This document shows positions 11,721 to 22,258 of a DNA stretch of 64,000 bases, one piece after another. Location of the stretch: assembly GCF_014652415.1 (NCBI RefSeq), contig NZ_BMYT01000001.1:863352-927351 (forward strand), in the 5' to 3' direction. Within the stretch, counting starts at the first letter, position 1. Each line of letters opens with the position of its first letter. This DNA is from Affinundibacterium macrobrachii. Its GTDB lineage: Bacteria > Pseudomonadota > Gammaproteobacteria > Burkholderiales > Burkholderiaceae_D. The position numbers and the translations under genes are program-made. The notes under the pieces are model-generated. The model ran no database searches, had not been told where the DNA came from, and saw nothing but the letters and a program-made list of their open reading frames with translations.

Positions 11721-12539
11721 TTATCGAAACTGATTAATCGCATCTCGCGTTTCTAAAGCAATTCGACGTGCCGCTTGCGCATAACTTTCATCCGCCACTG
11801 ACTTTGCATACAAAATCGCCCGTGAAGAGTTAATCATCATGCCAGTACCGTTTGCGGTGCGACCTGCGCGCACTGTCGACTCGACATCACCTCCTTGCGC
11901 ACCAACGCCCGGGATCAACAATGGCATGTCGCCAATCAATGCACGCACTTGCGCGATTTCATTTGGGAACGTGGCACCAACTACGAGCGCACATTGACCA
12001 TTGATGTTCCATTTATCCGCCACCAATTGCGCGACGTGTTGATACAGAGGTTTGCCGCCCACATCCAAAAATTGCAGATCAGAACCACCTGCATTCGAAG
12101 TACGACACAGCACAATCGCGCCGCGATCTTTCCATTCCAAATACGGCGCGACGGAATCAAAGCCCATGTAAGGATTGACCGTGACCGCATCGGCATCGTA
12201 GCGTTCAAACGCTTCACGCGCATATTGTTCTGCAGTCGCGCCAATATCACCACGCTTCGCGTCTAACACGATAGGAATAGCCGGATAAGTCGTTTTGATA
12301 TAACGGCAAATCGCTTCTAACTGGTCTTCGGCACGCAAGGCGGCGAAGTAAGCGATTTGTGGTTTAAAGCTACAAGCCAAGTCAGCAGTCGCATCGACAA
12401 TCGCTTTACAAAAAGCATAGATCGCATCAGGCTGTCCTGCTAACTCCGCAGGAAATTTATTCACGTCTGGATCTAAACCTACGCACAACAAAGAATTATT
12501 CGTAGTCCAAGCGCTGGAAAGTTTTTGCAAAAAAGTCAC
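11721..12539 (-). CDS. pyrF: PyrF, orotidine-5'-phosphate decarboxylase
   Basis: Last step of de novo UMP synthesis, decarboxylating OMP in the cytoplasm. At 272 aa it belongs to the longer type 2 family. The catalytic motif is [17 protein letters not shown], in which Lys and Asp form the charge network; LLCVGLDPD opens the barrel and [11 protein letters not shown] is the phosphate-binding loop. It stands alone between the gcdH terminator and its own. Confidence 0.96.
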   Translation of the reverse strand: MTFLQKLSSAWTTNNSLLCVGLDPDVNKFPAELAGQPDAIYAFCKAIVDATADLACSFKPQIAYFAALRAEDQLEAICRYIKTTYPAIPIVLDAKRGDIGATAEQYAREAFERYDADAVTVNPYMGFDSVAPYLEWKDRGAIVLCRTSNAGGSDLQFLDVGGKPLYQHVAQLVADKWNINGQCALVVGATFPNEIAQVRALIGDMPLLIPGVGAQGGDVESTVRAGRTANGTGMMINSSRAILYAKSVADESYAQAARRIALETRDAINQFR

Positions 12540-12584
12540 GGTATATCTCTATCGTTTAAAATGAAATCAAGTCGATGATCTCAA

Positions 12585-12629
12585 TAAAAAAGGGATAAAA
12601 CTCACTATATCAGCAAGTTTTTATCCCTT
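12585..12629 (-). terminator. gcdH terminator
   Basis: Stem AAGGGATAAAA / TTTTATCCCTT (12590-12600 and 12619-12629) with an 18-nt loop. The A-run before it gives a T-run on the minus strand behind gcdH. Confidence 0.65.
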
Positions 12630-12679
12630 CATTATAAACCATCGCTTTTTCTGGCTTTTTACTGCCAGCCGAAATACGA

Positions 12680-13855
12680 TTAAAAAGCTGCAATCCCGGT
12701 CTGCGCACGACCTAAAATCAAAGCATGAATATCGTGTGTACCTTCATAGGTATTCACTACTTCTAAATTCACCAAGTGACGCGCGATGCCAAATTCATCC
12801 GAAATACCATTACCACCCAGCATATCGCGCGCGGTTCTGGCGATGTCGAGCGATTTTCCGCAAGAGTTACGCTTCATAATGGACGTAATTTCTACCGCAG
12901 CAGTGCCTTCATCTTTCATGCGACCGAGGCGCAAACAGCCTTGCAATGCCAAGGTAATTTCGGTTTGCATGTCAGCCAGCTTCTTTTGTACTAACTGATT
13001 CGCCGCGAGTGGACGACCAAATTGCATGCGATCCATCGTGTATTGTCGCGCGGTATGCCAACAAAACTCCGCCGCACCTAAAGCGCCCCAGGCAATGCCA
13101 TAACGCGCTGAATTCAAACAGGTAAATGGGCCTTTTAAGCCTTCGACGTGCGGCATCAAATTTTCTTCAGGGACAAACACTTCATCCATCACAATTTCAC
13201 CGGTGATCGAAGCGCGCAAACCCACTTTTCCATGGATTGCCGGTGCGGATAAGCCTTCCCAACCGCGTTCCAAAATAAAGCCACGAATACGACCATCATC
13301 AGTTTTCGCCCACACCACAAACACGTCTGCAATCGGGCTATTTGTGATCCACATCTTAGAGCCAGTGAGCAAATAACCACCGTCAACCGTTTTTGCACGC
13401 GTGACCATGCTGCCCGGATCAGAACCATGATTTGGTTCGGTCAAGCCAAAACAACCGATCCACTCGCCCGTCGCTAACTTAGGTAAATATTTGCGTTTTT
13501 GCGCCTCACTACCGAATTCATTAATCGGCACCATGACCAAAGAGGATTGCACACTCATCATAGAACGATATCCAGAATCGATACGCTCGACTTCACGCGC
13601 GACCAAGCCATAGCAAACATAATTTAAACCTGCGCCACCGTATTCTGTCGGAATCATAAAGCCCAACATACCTAACGCGCCCATCTCGCGGAAAATTGCT
13701 GGATCGGTACGCTCATTACGGAAAGCATCCAAAATTCGCGGTGCGAGTTTTTCCTCGCAATACACACGTGCCGCGTCTTGCACCATACGTTCGTCGTCGC
13801 TTAATTGGGAATTCAACAATAATGGGTCATCCCATTGAAATGATGCTTTTGCCAT
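12680..13855 (-). CDS. gcdH: GcdH, glutaryl-CoA dehydrogenase
   Basis: FAD enzyme oxidising and decarboxylating glutaryl-CoA to crotonyl-CoA in lysine, hydroxylysine and tryptophan breakdown. The 391-aa protein is a full acyl-CoA dehydrogenase. Motifs include [16 protein letters not shown] (FAD binding), [17 protein letters not shown] and the C-terminal [18 protein letters not shown] and [17 protein letters not shown], where E371 is the catalytic base. Arg in [15 protein letters not shown] is typical of GcdH and binds the glutaryl carboxylate. No other lysine-degradation genes are next to it. Confident at the family level, strong for GcdH. Confidence 0.94.
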   Translation of the reverse strand: MAKASFQWDDPLLLNSQLSDDERMVQDAARVYCEEKLAPRILDAFRNERTDPAIFREMGALGMLGFMIPTEYGGAGLNYVCYGLVAREVERIDSGYRSMMSVQSSLVMVPINEFGSEAQKRKYLPKLATGEWIGCFGLTEPNHGSDPGSMVTRAKTVDGGYLLTGSKMWITNSPIADVFVVWAKTDDGRIRGFILERGWEGLSAPAIHGKVGLRASITGEIVMDEVFVPEENLMPHVEGLKGPFTCLNSARYGIAWGALGAAEFCWHTARQYTMDRMQFGRPLAANQLVQKKLADMQTEITLALQGCLRLGRMKDEGTAAVEITSIMKRNSCGKSLDIARTARDMLGGNGISDEFGIARHLVNLEVVNTYEGTHDIHALILGRAQTGIAAF

Positions 13856-14021
13856 CGTAGTCTCTCAGATTCTTGTGGTTAGTCTTTGCGTGACAGCATG
13901 TAGGGTAGCCGACAAGGTCAACGCTTGTTTTATTAGACCAACATGCTAACCGATTTACGCTTGGTAGGAAATTTGAACTGTGCCAATTTAGCAATTGAAA
14001 CTGACATAAATGTAGGAAATC

Positions 14022-14096
14022 TGGTCCCTCCGACAAGAATCGAACTTGTATCCCACGCTTAGGAGGCATGTGCACTATCCATTGTGCTACGGAGAG
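14022..14096 (-). tRNA. tRNA-Arg (anticodon CCU)
   Basis: On the minus strand a 75-nt cloverleaf folds fully. The acceptor stem CTCTCCG pairs with CGGAGGG, D-stem GCAC/GTGC, anticodon stem CATGC/GCGTG with loop CTCCTAA (anticodon CCT), T-arm ACAAG-TTCGATT-CTTGT, discriminator A, and CCA is encoded. It reads the AGG arginine codon. Confidence 0.96.
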
Positions 14097-14336
14097 ACTC
14101 TTGAAATCCGTCTCAGGATTTTTGCGACTTATCGATGCGCTGACTGATTATTAAAAAATCACCAGAGCACGAAGCCCGCCATCTTACCTGAGCGACCAAT
14201 AACAATCAAATGCGATCTCGCTTGAGACGATGAAGCGATGAAACGACAGGCAACTAGCGTACAATAGCGCCTTTCCTCGTTTTTAACGATATTCATCTAC
14301 ACGCATCGGCTCTCTTTAGCTCGACAGAAGTTTTTT

Positions 14337-16253
14337 ATGGCAGTCATCTCTCTTAGCAATGCGCAACTGGCTTTTGGTCACGTTGCCCTCCTCGATCACG
14401 CAGAATTTTCAATTGAAACCTCGGAACGCGTCGGTTTAATTGGCCGCAATGGCACGGGTAAATCGTCTCTACTCAAAATCATCGCGGGCAAATTCAAACT
14501 CGATGATGGCCTATTGGTTATGCAACAAAACATCAAGATTGCGTATGTCGAACAAGAGCCACAATTTGACCCTGATCAAACGGTATTTGATGCTGTCGCC
14601 TCCGGCTTAGGCGATTTGCCAAAACTACTGCAAGAGTACGAAGCGATCACAGGGCAATTTGGCGGTGATAATGACGAAGCATTGATGGAGCGCATGCACG
14701 ATATTCAAGTGCAGCTCGATGCCGCCGACGCGTGGAGTTTGGGCAATACGGTTGAAACGACTTTGGATAAACTCAATCTGTCTAAAGACGCGATTATGAG
14801 CACGCTGTCTGGCGGTATGAAAAAGCGCGTTGCCTTGGCCTGCGCCTTAGTCAGTGCACCTGATGTATTACTGCTCGATGAACCAACCAACCATTTGGAT
14901 TTCTCATCGATTAAATGGCTAGAAGCCTTACTAAAAGACTTCAAAGGTAGCGTCTTGTTCATCACCCATGATCGTAGCTTCCTCGACAATGTCACCACGC
15001 GTATTATCGAACTCGATCGCGGCAAAATCACCTCATTCCCAGGTAATTTCTCTACCTACCAAGTGCGCAAAGCAGAGCAATTAGAAATCGAAGAAGTCGA
15101 AGCTGCGAAGTTTGATAAATTCTTAGCGCAAGAAGAAATCTGGATACGCAAAGGCGTCAAAGCACGTCGCGTACGCGATGAGGGCCGAGTTAAACGCCTA
15201 GAACAATTACGTCTACAACGCGCAGCGCGTCGTGAGCAACAAGGGCAAGTACGTCTGGATGTTACGACCGGTGAACGCTCGGGCAAAATCGTGGCGGAAT
15301 TGGAAAACGTCTGCAAGAGTTTTGGTCCTAAGAATATCGTCAATGATTTCTCCAGCATCATTATGCGTGGCGATAAGATTGGCTTGATTGGTCAAAACGG
15401 CGCGGGCAAAACCACTTTGCTCAAATTAATTTTGGGTGAAGATCAACCAGACAGCGGCACGGTTAAGCAAGGCAGCAAATTACAAATCGCTTACTTCGAT
15501 CAAATGCGTACGCAACTCAATGAAGAAGTCAGCTTGGCAGAGACGATTTCTCCAGGTAGCGATTTTGTCGAAATTAATGGTCAGCGTAAGCACGTCATGT
15601 CTTATCTTGGTGACTTTTTATTCGCACCAGAACGCGCTCGTTCACCTGTCAAAACCTTGTCTGGTGGTGAACGCAACCGTCTGTTGTTAGCGCGCTTATT
15701 CGCAAAGCCAGCAAATGTCTTAGTTCTCGACGAACCAACCAATGATCTCGACATCGACACACTAGAATTGCTTGAAGAATTATTGGAAGACTACGAAGGT
15801 ACCGTATTCTTAGTCAGTCATGACCGCATGTTCTTAGATAACGTGGTCACGCAAGTAATCGCATCTGAAGGCAATGGCTTATGGAAAGAATACATAGGCG
15901 GTTACACAGACTGGGAGAACTACAAAAATTCTCCAGCGGGCAAAGCAATTGCGGCACCAGTCAAAGCAAAAACAGAGAGTAAATCACCAGTCAGCAGCAT
16001 GACTGCACCAGCGCCTAAAGCCGAAGCGAAACCAAAAAAACTCAGCTACAAAGAGCAAAAAGAACTGGATGAATTGCCGAATTTGATCAGCAATTTAGAA
16101 GCCGAGCAAAAGACGATTTCTGAAAAACTGGCAGATGGCGACTTCTACAAAGATGCGACACCTGATGACATCAAAAAGCTCAATGAACGCTTCGCTGAGA
16201 TCGACGAATTGTTGATGGCAGCTTTAGAAAAATGGGAAGCAATTGGCGGATAA
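14337..16253 (+). CDS. uup: ABC-F ATPase of the Uup type
   Basis: Cytoplasmic ABC-F protein that acts on the ribosome or on DNA intermediates; it has no membrane domain. The 638-aa sequence holds two ATPase cassettes: Walker A GRNGTGKSS and GQNGAGKTT, signatures LSGGMKKR and LSGGERNR, Walker B LLLDEPTNHLD and LVLDEPTNDLD. A charged linker lies between the cassettes. A C-terminal coiled-coil part (about residues 560-638, after an Ala/Lys/Pro-rich linker) marks Uup rather than EttA. Started at ATG 14337. It is followed by its own terminator. Confidence 0.93.
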   Translation: MAVISLSNAQLAFGHVALLDHAEFSIETSERVGLIGRNGTGKSSLLKIIAGKFKLDDGLLVMQQNIKIAYVEQEPQFDPDQTVFDAVASGLGDLPKLLQEYEAITGQFGGDNDEALMERMHDIQVQLDAADAWSLGNTVETTLDKLNLSKDAIMSTLSGGMKKRVALACALVSAPDVLLLDEPTNHLDFSSIKWLEALLKDFKGSVLFITHDRSFLDNVTTRIIELDRGKITSFPGNFSTYQVRKAEQLEIEEVEAAKFDKFLAQEEIWIRKGVKARRVRDEGRVKRLEQLRLQRAARREQQGQVRLDVTTGERSGKIVAELENVCKSFGPKNIVNDFSSIIMRGDKIGLIGQNGAGKTTLLKLILGEDQPDSGTVKQGSKLQIAYFDQMRTQLNEEVSLAETISPGSDFVEINGQRKHVMSYLGDFLFAPERARSPVKTLSGGERNRLLLARLFAKPANVLVLDEPTNDLDIDTLELLEELLEDYEGTVFLVSHDRMFLDNVVTQVIASEGNGLWKEYIGGYTDWENYKNSPAGKAIAAPVKAKTESKSPVSSMTAPAPKAEAKPKKLSYKEQKELDELPNLISNLEAEQKTISEKLADGDFYKDATPDDIKKLNERFAEIDELLMAALEKWEAIGG

Positions 16254-16279
16254 TTTGCCTAAATCCCAAGCATAAAACA

Positions 16280-16312
16280 AGAGAAGCCAGCAACAAGCGC
16301 TTCTCTTTTTTT
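16280..16312 (+). terminator. uup terminator
   Basis: Stem AGAGAAGC / GCTTCTCT (16280-16287 and 16299-16306) followed by TTTTTT, 27 bases after the uup stop codon. Confidence 0.85.
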
Positions 16313-16389
16313 ATGGGTATTGCGACTCGTCGTGACTAGTAGAACTTCAAAACAAGATTGACAACAAGGCGCACAAGCAAACGTACAAG

Positions 16390-17943
16390 CTAGCGCGTAA
16401 CTTTTCTAAAATCACGTAAGCGAAAGCCCATCACAAACAGCGAACTAAAATACACCAACATACAAGTCAAAATCACACCGCCCATCAAAGCAGCTCTAAT
16501 CCAACGATTACTCTGCAAGGCAATCCAATCCAATTGCGCAGCCAAGCCAAATCCAACGCCACCCATCAACAATAGTGCCACGCCCAACTTTGCAAAAAAT
16601 TTTAGCCAACCACTAGAAGGCGTGTAAAGCTGACGTTGACGTAAGCCACGATACAGCAAGGCGGCATTAAAACACGCCCCCAAACCCACGGACAAAGCCA
16701 AACCAGCTTGATGGAAGAAAGGCACAAATAGCACGTTCATGATCTGCGTGATCACCAACACAATCAAAGCGATTTTGACTGGCGTACGAATATCTTGCTG
16801 CGCGTAAAACCCTGGCGCTAAAATCTTCACCAAAATCAAACCCGTTAGGCCAACACCATACGCAGCGACGGCTTTAGCCGTTTCATTTACCGCATGCGCA
16901 TCAAATTTACCGTTATGAAACAAGGTCGCCGTCAACGCATCCGACAAAGTCAAAAGACCAACCGCGGCAGGCAATGCCAACAAGCAGGTTAAACGCAAAC
17001 CCCAATCCAATAAAGAGGAATACTCAGTTTTATCCGCATGCGCTTTGGCAGAAGATAAACTTGGCAACAATACCGTACCAAGCGCAACGCCCAACATCGC
17101 CGAAGGAAATTCCATCAAACGATCCGCAAAATTCAATTGCGACGCACTTCCATCTGGCAAGAATGAAGCCCAAGTTGAATTGATCATGATACTTATTTGC
17201 GTAGCAGACACCGCCAACACAGCAGGCCCCATTTGCTTCAATACCCGACGCACCTTAGGATCGCGCAATGCAAATGCCGGATTCCAAGACAGTTTGGGCA
17301 GCATACCAATTTGAATCAGCGAGGGAATTTGTATCGCCAACTGCAATACGCCCCCAACAAAAACCGCGCATGCGAGCGCATAAATCTGTTTTTCTTTTCC
17401 AAACAAAGAGAGCGAAAAATATGCAGCAACGATAAAACACAGGTTCAATAAAACTGGCGTAAATGCAGGAATTTTAAAACGTCGCCATGTATTCAAAATA
17501 CCACTCGACAATGCGACCAAGGACATGAAACCAATATACGGAAACATGATGCGAGTCAGATTGACGGTCAAATCAAATTTTGAGGTTCCCCAAAACCCTG
17601 AAGAAAACATCAACACCAACAGCGGTGCACCGACCACACCAAGCACGCAAGTAATCAACAAGGCACACACCAACACGGTGGCGACATGATCGACCAATTC
17701 TTTCACTTCGACATCAGAACTCTTATTTCGATATTCGGCAAGAATCGGCACAAAGGCCTGTGAAAATGCCCCTTCGGCAAACAAACGCCGAAAGAAATTC
17801 GGAATTTTAAATGCCTGCACATAGGCATCCATCATCGCCGTCGCGCCAAAATACGCGCCAAATAAAACATCACGAATCAAGCCCGTGATGCGCGACAACA
17901 TAGTCATACTGCTAATAGCAGCCAGTGTTTTTAGTAAATTCAT
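16390..17943 (-). CDS. murJ: MurJ, lipid II flippase
   Basis: Moves the peptidoglycan precursor lipid II across the inner membrane. The 517-aa protein is a MATE-like MOP-superfamily carrier with about 14 membrane helices. The family N-terminus is intact (AAISSMTMLSRITGLIRDVLFGAYFGA), with the conserved cavity arginines in SRITGLIRD and FRRLFAEGAFSQAFVPI. Further motifs are NTWRRFKIPAFTPVLLN and KILAPGFYAQQDIRTPVKIA. It lies alone, convergent with uup and divergent from the tRNA-Ser gene. Confidence 0.96.
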   Translation of the reverse strand: MNLLKTLAAISSMTMLSRITGLIRDVLFGAYFGATAMMDAYVQAFKIPNFFRRLFAEGAFSQAFVPILAEYRNKSSDVEVKELVDHVATVLVCALLITCVLGVVGAPLLVLMFSSGFWGTSKFDLTVNLTRIMFPYIGFMSLVALSSGILNTWRRFKIPAFTPVLLNLCFIVAAYFSLSLFGKEKQIYALACAVFVGGVLQLAIQIPSLIQIGMLPKLSWNPAFALRDPKVRRVLKQMGPAVLAVSATQISIMINSTWASFLPDGSASQLNFADRLMEFPSAMLGVALGTVLLPSLSSAKAHADKTEYSSLLDWGLRLTCLLALPAAVGLLTLSDALTATLFHNGKFDAHAVNETAKAVAAYGVGLTGLILVKILAPGFYAQQDIRTPVKIALIVLVITQIMNVLFVPFFHQAGLALSVGLGACFNAALLYRGLRQRQLYTPSSGWLKFFAKLGVALLLMGGVGFGLAAQLDWIALQSNRWIRAALMGGVILTCMLVYFSSLFVMGFRLRDFRKVTR

Positions 17944-18032
17944 AGGGCGAGATTATAGCCGCTGCACTAGGCTAACATTCATATTCGTATAGAGAAATGC
18001 AAGCAAATTCGCAGAAACCCGAAAATTGGGCA

Positions 18033-18061
18033 TTTACCGTCAAATTAAACTCTGCTATACT
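18033..18061 (+). promoter_or_regulatory. Candidate sigma-70 promoter for tRNA-Ser
   Basis: TTTACC (18033-18038), 17-bp spacer, TATACT (18056-18061). Transcription would start about 40 bases before the tRNA. Confidence 0.6.
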
Positions 18062-18110
18062 TTCGAGCTTCCCAAATGGCTTTAAGCAATTAAAGGTGTT
18101 TGACGAATTC

Positions 18111-18201
18111 GGAGAGATGGATGAGTGGTTTAAGTCACACGCCTGGAAAGCGTGCGTAGGTTCATAGCCTACCGGGGGTTCGAATCCCCCTTTCTCCGCC
18201 A
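18111..18201 (+). tRNA. tRNA-Ser (anticodon GGA)
   Basis: A 91-nt class II tRNA. Acceptor GGAGAGA pairs with TTTCTCC (one G-T pair), the anticodon loop is CTGGAAA, and a long variable arm (GTAGGTTCATAGCCTAC) is typical of serine tRNAs. CCA is encoded at 18199-18201. Confidence 0.96.
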
Positions 18202-18206
18202 GAATT

Positions 18207-18243
18207 TAAAAAACCGCATAATTTTGATTATGCGGTTTTTTTT
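18207..18243 (+). terminator. Terminator after tRNA-Ser
   Basis: Stem AAAACCGCATAAT / ATTATGCGGTTTT with a TTTG loop and a run of eight T, immediately behind the tRNA. Confidence 0.92.
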
Positions 18244-18606
18244 CGTCAAAAATTCATTTTGGCGCATCGCCAACGACCCAAACTGCAACTTGCGGCAGTT
18301 TTAATAATGAAAAAATATTTTCATAAATAAGAACCAAATTAAATAACTATGGTCTATCGACGGTGTCTGCGCATCAGCATTCACGTTTCACAAAACATCT
18401 AGTAGGGCGATAAATTTAGATACTGATCTCATAGTCAAGCCTAACAAATTCGAACTGCTTAGAACTTTACTGAAATTACAGCACAAAATTTAATAGAAAA
18501 AAATTTTCATTCAGCAACTTCGTTGACAAGCTTTAATTTTGCATTCATGCTTGCCGCGCAGTGCTTTTTTCTTAAAATCGCTTGATCAATCTTCATATCT
18601 AAAACA
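18244..18606. other. Spacer between tRNA-Ser and the M61 peptidase gene
   Basis: About 360 AT-rich bases without a convincing open frame. I looked for a copy of the tRNA 3' end, which would mark an integrated element, and found none. The right end holds the M61 promoter candidate (18523-18551). Confidence 0.5.
18523..18551 (+). promoter_or_regulatory. Candidate promoter for the M61 peptidase
   Basis: Perfect -35 TTGACA (18523-18528) with a 17-bp spacer to a weak -10 CATGCT (18546-18551), about 55 bases before the ATG. Confidence 0.4.
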
Positions 18607-20439
18607 ATGAAAAAGACTCTCTTAGGATCATTAGCGCTAGTTTGCGCGATGGCTTCTCCATTCGCTTTTGCGGATGTGAATTATCAAATTAAAATCACCA
18701 ACCCTGCGCAACATTTAGCCGAAGTTAGCATAGAGTTTCCTGCCGTTTCTGGTAAAACTCTCGATGTACAAATGCCAATTTGGCGCACTGGACGCTACGA
18801 GGTTTTGAATTTAGGTAAAAATGTTCGTCAGTTTGCTGCGAGCAATGGTAAAGGCAAGGCACTTTCTTTTGCGAAAACAGATAAAGGCACTTGGCAGGTC
18901 AAAACACAACCAGGCGACACCGTCAAAATTTCGTACGAGATTTTCGCTAATGCCTTAGGTGAACGTACCCAGCATATCGATGACACGCATGCATACCTTG
19001 ATGCAAGCGGTGTCTTAATGTACGCAGCGCCATTCCGTAATCAAGCGGTGAAAGTCAGTTTAGACACACCGAAAAACTGGATATCTCGCTCCGGCATGGA
19101 TAAAGGTAATTGCGACAATTGCTTCGTCGCTAAAAACTATGATGTGTTGATTGATTCACCAATTGAAACTGGTGAACACGAATTCCATAGCTTTGATGTT
19201 GATGGTCATACTATCGAACTAGCGATATGGGGACGTGGTAATTATGATGGCAAAAAAATGGCCGTCGATTTAAAGAAAATCGTTGAAGGTGGTCGTAAAT
19301 TATTCGGTCCATATCCATTCAAGCGCTATTTATTTATCGTTCATGCGACTGATGGCGTTGGTGGTGCAACAGAGCATATAAATTCCACCGTAATTCAAAA
19401 GAATCGTTGGGGCTTTTCTCCTCGTAAAGAATACTTAAACTTTTTACGTACGGCTGCGCATGAATTTGTACACACTTGGAACGTCAAAGCTTATCGTCCA
19501 AAAGAGATGGTGCCTTACGAATATCAAAAAGAAAATTACACGCGCCTATTATGGATGGCTGAAGGTAATACGTCGTATTTTGAAGAGCTCTTGACTTTAC
19601 GCGCAGGCATACAAACGCGCGACGAGTTCTTAGAGGAGTTATCAAAAGCGATGTTTGCATATGAACATCAACCAGGCCGTTTCCAACAAAGTGCTGCAGA
19701 ATCGAGTTTTGATGCATGGATCGATGCAGGTGGTGAACGTGCGCGCAACGCCTCAGTAAATATCTACAGTAAGGGCATGCTACTGGCGCACGCCATGGAT
19801 ATCGAGATCCGTCGTCAAACAAAAGGTGCAAAAGGATTCGAACATGTTCATCAATACTTGTATCAACACCACACTGTCGATAAAGGTGGCTACACCGAGA
19901 CGGACGTTCGTACAGCGCTCAAAACAGTCACGGGCAGTGACTGGTCTGCATGGTGGGCAAAATATGTTGATAGCACTGGTGAAATTCCATTCACCGAGTT
20001 ACTCAACCATGTCGGCATGCGCTATGTAGTTGAAGGCGGTAAAGATGACGAACAAAAAGAAGAATGGTTCACTGGCTGGCGTACTCGTGACACCGGTGAC
20101 CATCCTGTCGTGATCGAAGTTGAGCGTGATAGCCCAGCATGGAAAGCTGGCGTGGTTGCTGGTGATATTTTGGTTGCCGCAAATGGTTTGCGCCTGACAC
20201 CAAAAGATATCAATGACAAACTTTGGTTAATGCAGCAAGCACCAATCAAACTATCGGTATTTCGTCGCGACGAGTTACGTGACATCATGCTGACTCCAAA
20301 TCGCCAAGTCAAAGGCAAGGCAAAAGTCAAAGCAGTAGACGCGGTGACTGAAGAGCAAAAAGCACTGAATGCAGCTTGGTTAGGCGTCGCTTGGCCTGCA
20401 GCAAAGCCAGCTTCCGGAGCTGACAAAGCCAAGGAATAA
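18607..20439 (+). CDS. Secreted M61 family peptidase with PDZ domain
   Basis: Zinc metallopeptidase related to glycyl aminopeptidases, exported by a Sec signal (MKKTLLGSLALVCAMASPFAFA). The 610-aa protein has an N-terminal beta domain (about 25-200), a thermolysin-like catalytic domain with AAHEFVHTWN (HEFVH at 285-289) and the downstream Glu in WMAEGNTSYFEELLTLR, and a PDZ-like domain near the C-terminus (about 495-570, AGVVAGDILVAANG). The tail is Lys/Ala-rich. The family trims N-terminal Gly or Ala from peptides. It is convergent with another secreted aminopeptidase (M1), so both may serve peptide nutrition. Confidence 0.92.
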   Translation: MKKTLLGSLALVCAMASPFAFADVNYQIKITNPAQHLAEVSIEFPAVSGKTLDVQMPIWRTGRYEVLNLGKNVRQFAASNGKGKALSFAKTDKGTWQVKTQPGDTVKISYEIFANALGERTQHIDDTHAYLDASGVLMYAAPFRNQAVKVSLDTPKNWISRSGMDKGNCDNCFVAKNYDVLIDSPIETGEHEFHSFDVDGHTIELAIWGRGNYDGKKMAVDLKKIVEGGRKLFGPYPFKRYLFIVHATDGVGGATEHINSTVIQKNRWGFSPRKEYLNFLRTAAHEFVHTWNVKAYRPKEMVPYEYQKENYTRLLWMAEGNTSYFEELLTLRAGIQTRDEFLEELSKAMFAYEHQPGRFQQSAAESSFDAWIDAGGERARNASVNIYSKGMLLAHAMDIEIRRQTKGAKGFEHVHQYLYQHHTVDKGGYTETDVRTALKTVTGSDWSAWWAKYVDSTGEIPFTELLNHVGMRYVVEGGKDDEQKEEWFTGWRTRDTGDHPVVIEVERDSPAWKAGVVAGDILVAANGLRLTPKDINDKLWLMQQAPIKLSVFRRDELRDIMLTPNRQVKGKAKVKAVDAVTEEQKALNAAWLGVAWPAAKPASGADKAKE

Positions 20440-20475
20440 TCTTCACGGCTTGAGCTAGTTTTCGTCCTATAAATC

Positions 20476-20510
20476 AAAACGCCAGCAATTTGCTGGCGTT
20501 TTTCTTTTTA
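20476..20510. terminator. Bidirectional terminator between M61 and M1 genes
   Basis: Stem AAACGCCAGCAA / TTGCTGGCGTTT with T-runs on both strands, between two convergent genes. Confidence 0.9.
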
Positions 20511-20577
20511 TACTGGCTCAGAATATTTTCTAGACGAGCCCGTACTCCGAACATTTCTGTATTACATCTGGTGGAAA

Positions 20578-22188
20578 TTATTTCCGCTCAATTTTCGCCT
20601 CGAATAGAAGTTTCACCATCGGATCTAAACTGATTGATTTAGGCAGACTCTGCATCGGAATCTTGAATTCACTCAAGCTATTCTGAATTCTTACACTATG
20701 TAATTGGAATTGCGCGTCATCACTTTGTGTTGCGAATTCCAGTGGAAAATCAAACTGAGCTTGGCTTTGTAATTGTTCAATTTTCAGATGAAGCTCTTTT
20801 TTAACGCTATCAAAGCGCCACTCCACGCCCAATTTTGGATAACCCGCTTGATACAGCCACTGTTGAAAAAACTGAGATAAATCCTTGCCAGATACATGTT
20901 CCATCGATGCTTGAAAATCGGCACTCATCGCATTTTTTTCCGCAAATTTAGCGTAGTAATGACGGATGCCTCGCCAAAAAATTTCATCACCAAGTTCTTG
21001 TCGCAGCATGTGTAAAACCCATCCTGCTTGTTCATAAGTATTTGGGCTTAAAACATTTTTTGGGTCTTCAATTGTGACGTCCACAATTGGGCGCACCACT
21101 TTTTGATGATAACGAATAACCTTGTCACGATTTGCTAATTGATGCTTGACGAAGCGCTCACGACCATAGGTATGTTCAAGATACAAATTAGTAAAATAGG
21201 TGGCAAATCCTTCACTCAACCAAACGTGGTGCCAATCATTCTCGGTTGCCGAATTTCCAAACCATTGATGCGCAATTTCGTGAGCAATCAAAGCTTCTTG
21301 CTCGCCCTTACCGGTAACAGAATTCTCAAAATAAAAAATTGTGTTCGCATTTTCTAAGCCACCAAAACGGGTTTTCGATTGCACGTTTGCGAGCTTTTTA
21401 TAAGGATAAGGCCCGATGTTTTTTTGAAAGAAATCCAAGGCTTTGATGGCTACGCGGTAATCATGAAAGCCCTCATTTCTATTTTGCGGAAATACCCAAC
21501 TCGTAATAGATACATCGTTTAGTTTGGCGCTTTCTTGCATCGCAAATCGCGCTACACCGATGACCATCACCTTCACAGGAAGCGCGACATCTTCGCGCCA
21601 ATGGGTCAATTTTCGGCCACCTGCTAAGCTACTTTCCTCAATCTTTAATCCATTGGCGACGACAGCATAATGTTCTGGCGCGGTGATGATAAATTCGACT
21701 GCTGCCTTGTCACTTGGATGATCAACGCTCACTAACCATTGTCTACCTTGATCTGGCCAGTTATCAGCAAAAAAAACTCTCTCTCCAAATTTATTTTTAC
21801 TGATATGTAATCCTGAACGCGGCTCGCCTTCATATTCAATCACCAATTCCAACGCATCATTCACGGTCGACGCAGATGGCAATTGAATTTTTAATTTGTC
21901 ACCCGTTTGCTGATGAGATAGTTTTTGGTCTAGGAAGCTCACAGCGGATACCAGCATCCCTTTGCCGCTCTGATCCACTCCTCCCAAGTCAAGCTCAATC
22001 GCATTGACGCTCTGAACACTACGCAACTTCACCAAAGCCTTTACCTTAATTTGTGAATTCTGGTCATTGAGTTCAATAAAATAACGATAGCGTTCAATAT
22101 CAATCGCGGAATTTCGTACATAGAAGTCACGTGCGTAAGCGGATGTCGCAGCACATAGCGAAAGAAGACAAATTAAAAAAGATTTCAT
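20578..22188 (-). CDS. Secreted M1 family aminopeptidase
   Basis: Zinc aminopeptidase with a Sec signal peptide (MKSFLICLLSLCAATSAYA). The 536-aa protein has the N-terminal beta domain, the exopeptidase motif GGLEN (276-280, the GAMEN variant), zinc motif HEIAHQWFGN (HEIAH 303-307) and the third ligand in WLSEGFATY (E326). It lacks the large helical C-terminal domain of PepN (about 870 aa) and ends in a short beta part, so it is the compact type. Upstream lies a perfect 22-bp palindrome in the region shared with the divergent receiver gene. Confidence 0.92.
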   Translation of the reverse strand: MKSFLICLLSLCAATSAYARDFYVRNSAIDIERYRYFIELNDQNSQIKVKALVKLRSVQSVNAIELDLGGVDQSGKGMLVSAVSFLDQKLSHQQTGDKLKIQLPSASTVNDALELVIEYEGEPRSGLHISKNKFGERVFFADNWPDQGRQWLVSVDHPSDKAAVEFIITAPEHYAVVANGLKIEESSLAGGRKLTHWREDVALPVKVMVIGVARFAMQESAKLNDVSITSWVFPQNRNEGFHDYRVAIKALDFFQKNIGPYPYKKLANVQSKTRFGGLENANTIFYFENSVTGKGEQEALIAHEIAHQWFGNSATENDWHHVWLSEGFATYFTNLYLEHTYGRERFVKHQLANRDKVIRYHQKVVRPIVDVTIEDPKNVLSPNTYEQAGWVLHMLRQELGDEIFWRGIRHYYAKFAEKNAMSADFQASMEHVSGKDLSQFFQQWLYQAGYPKLGVEWRFDSVKKELHLKIEQLQSQAQFDFPLEFATQSDDAQFQLHSVRIQNSLSEFKIPMQSLPKSISLDPMVKLLFEAKIERK

Positions 22189-22258
22189 ATAAAGACGTTA
22201 GTTATTAAAAGAGATGTGACAGCAGATTATTCACTAAATGCAAAAATAGAATAATGGC

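Noticed and set aside
18111..18606. tRNA-Ser 3' end as an integration site
   Set aside because: No second copy of the tRNA 3' end, integrase or island genes are seen downstream.
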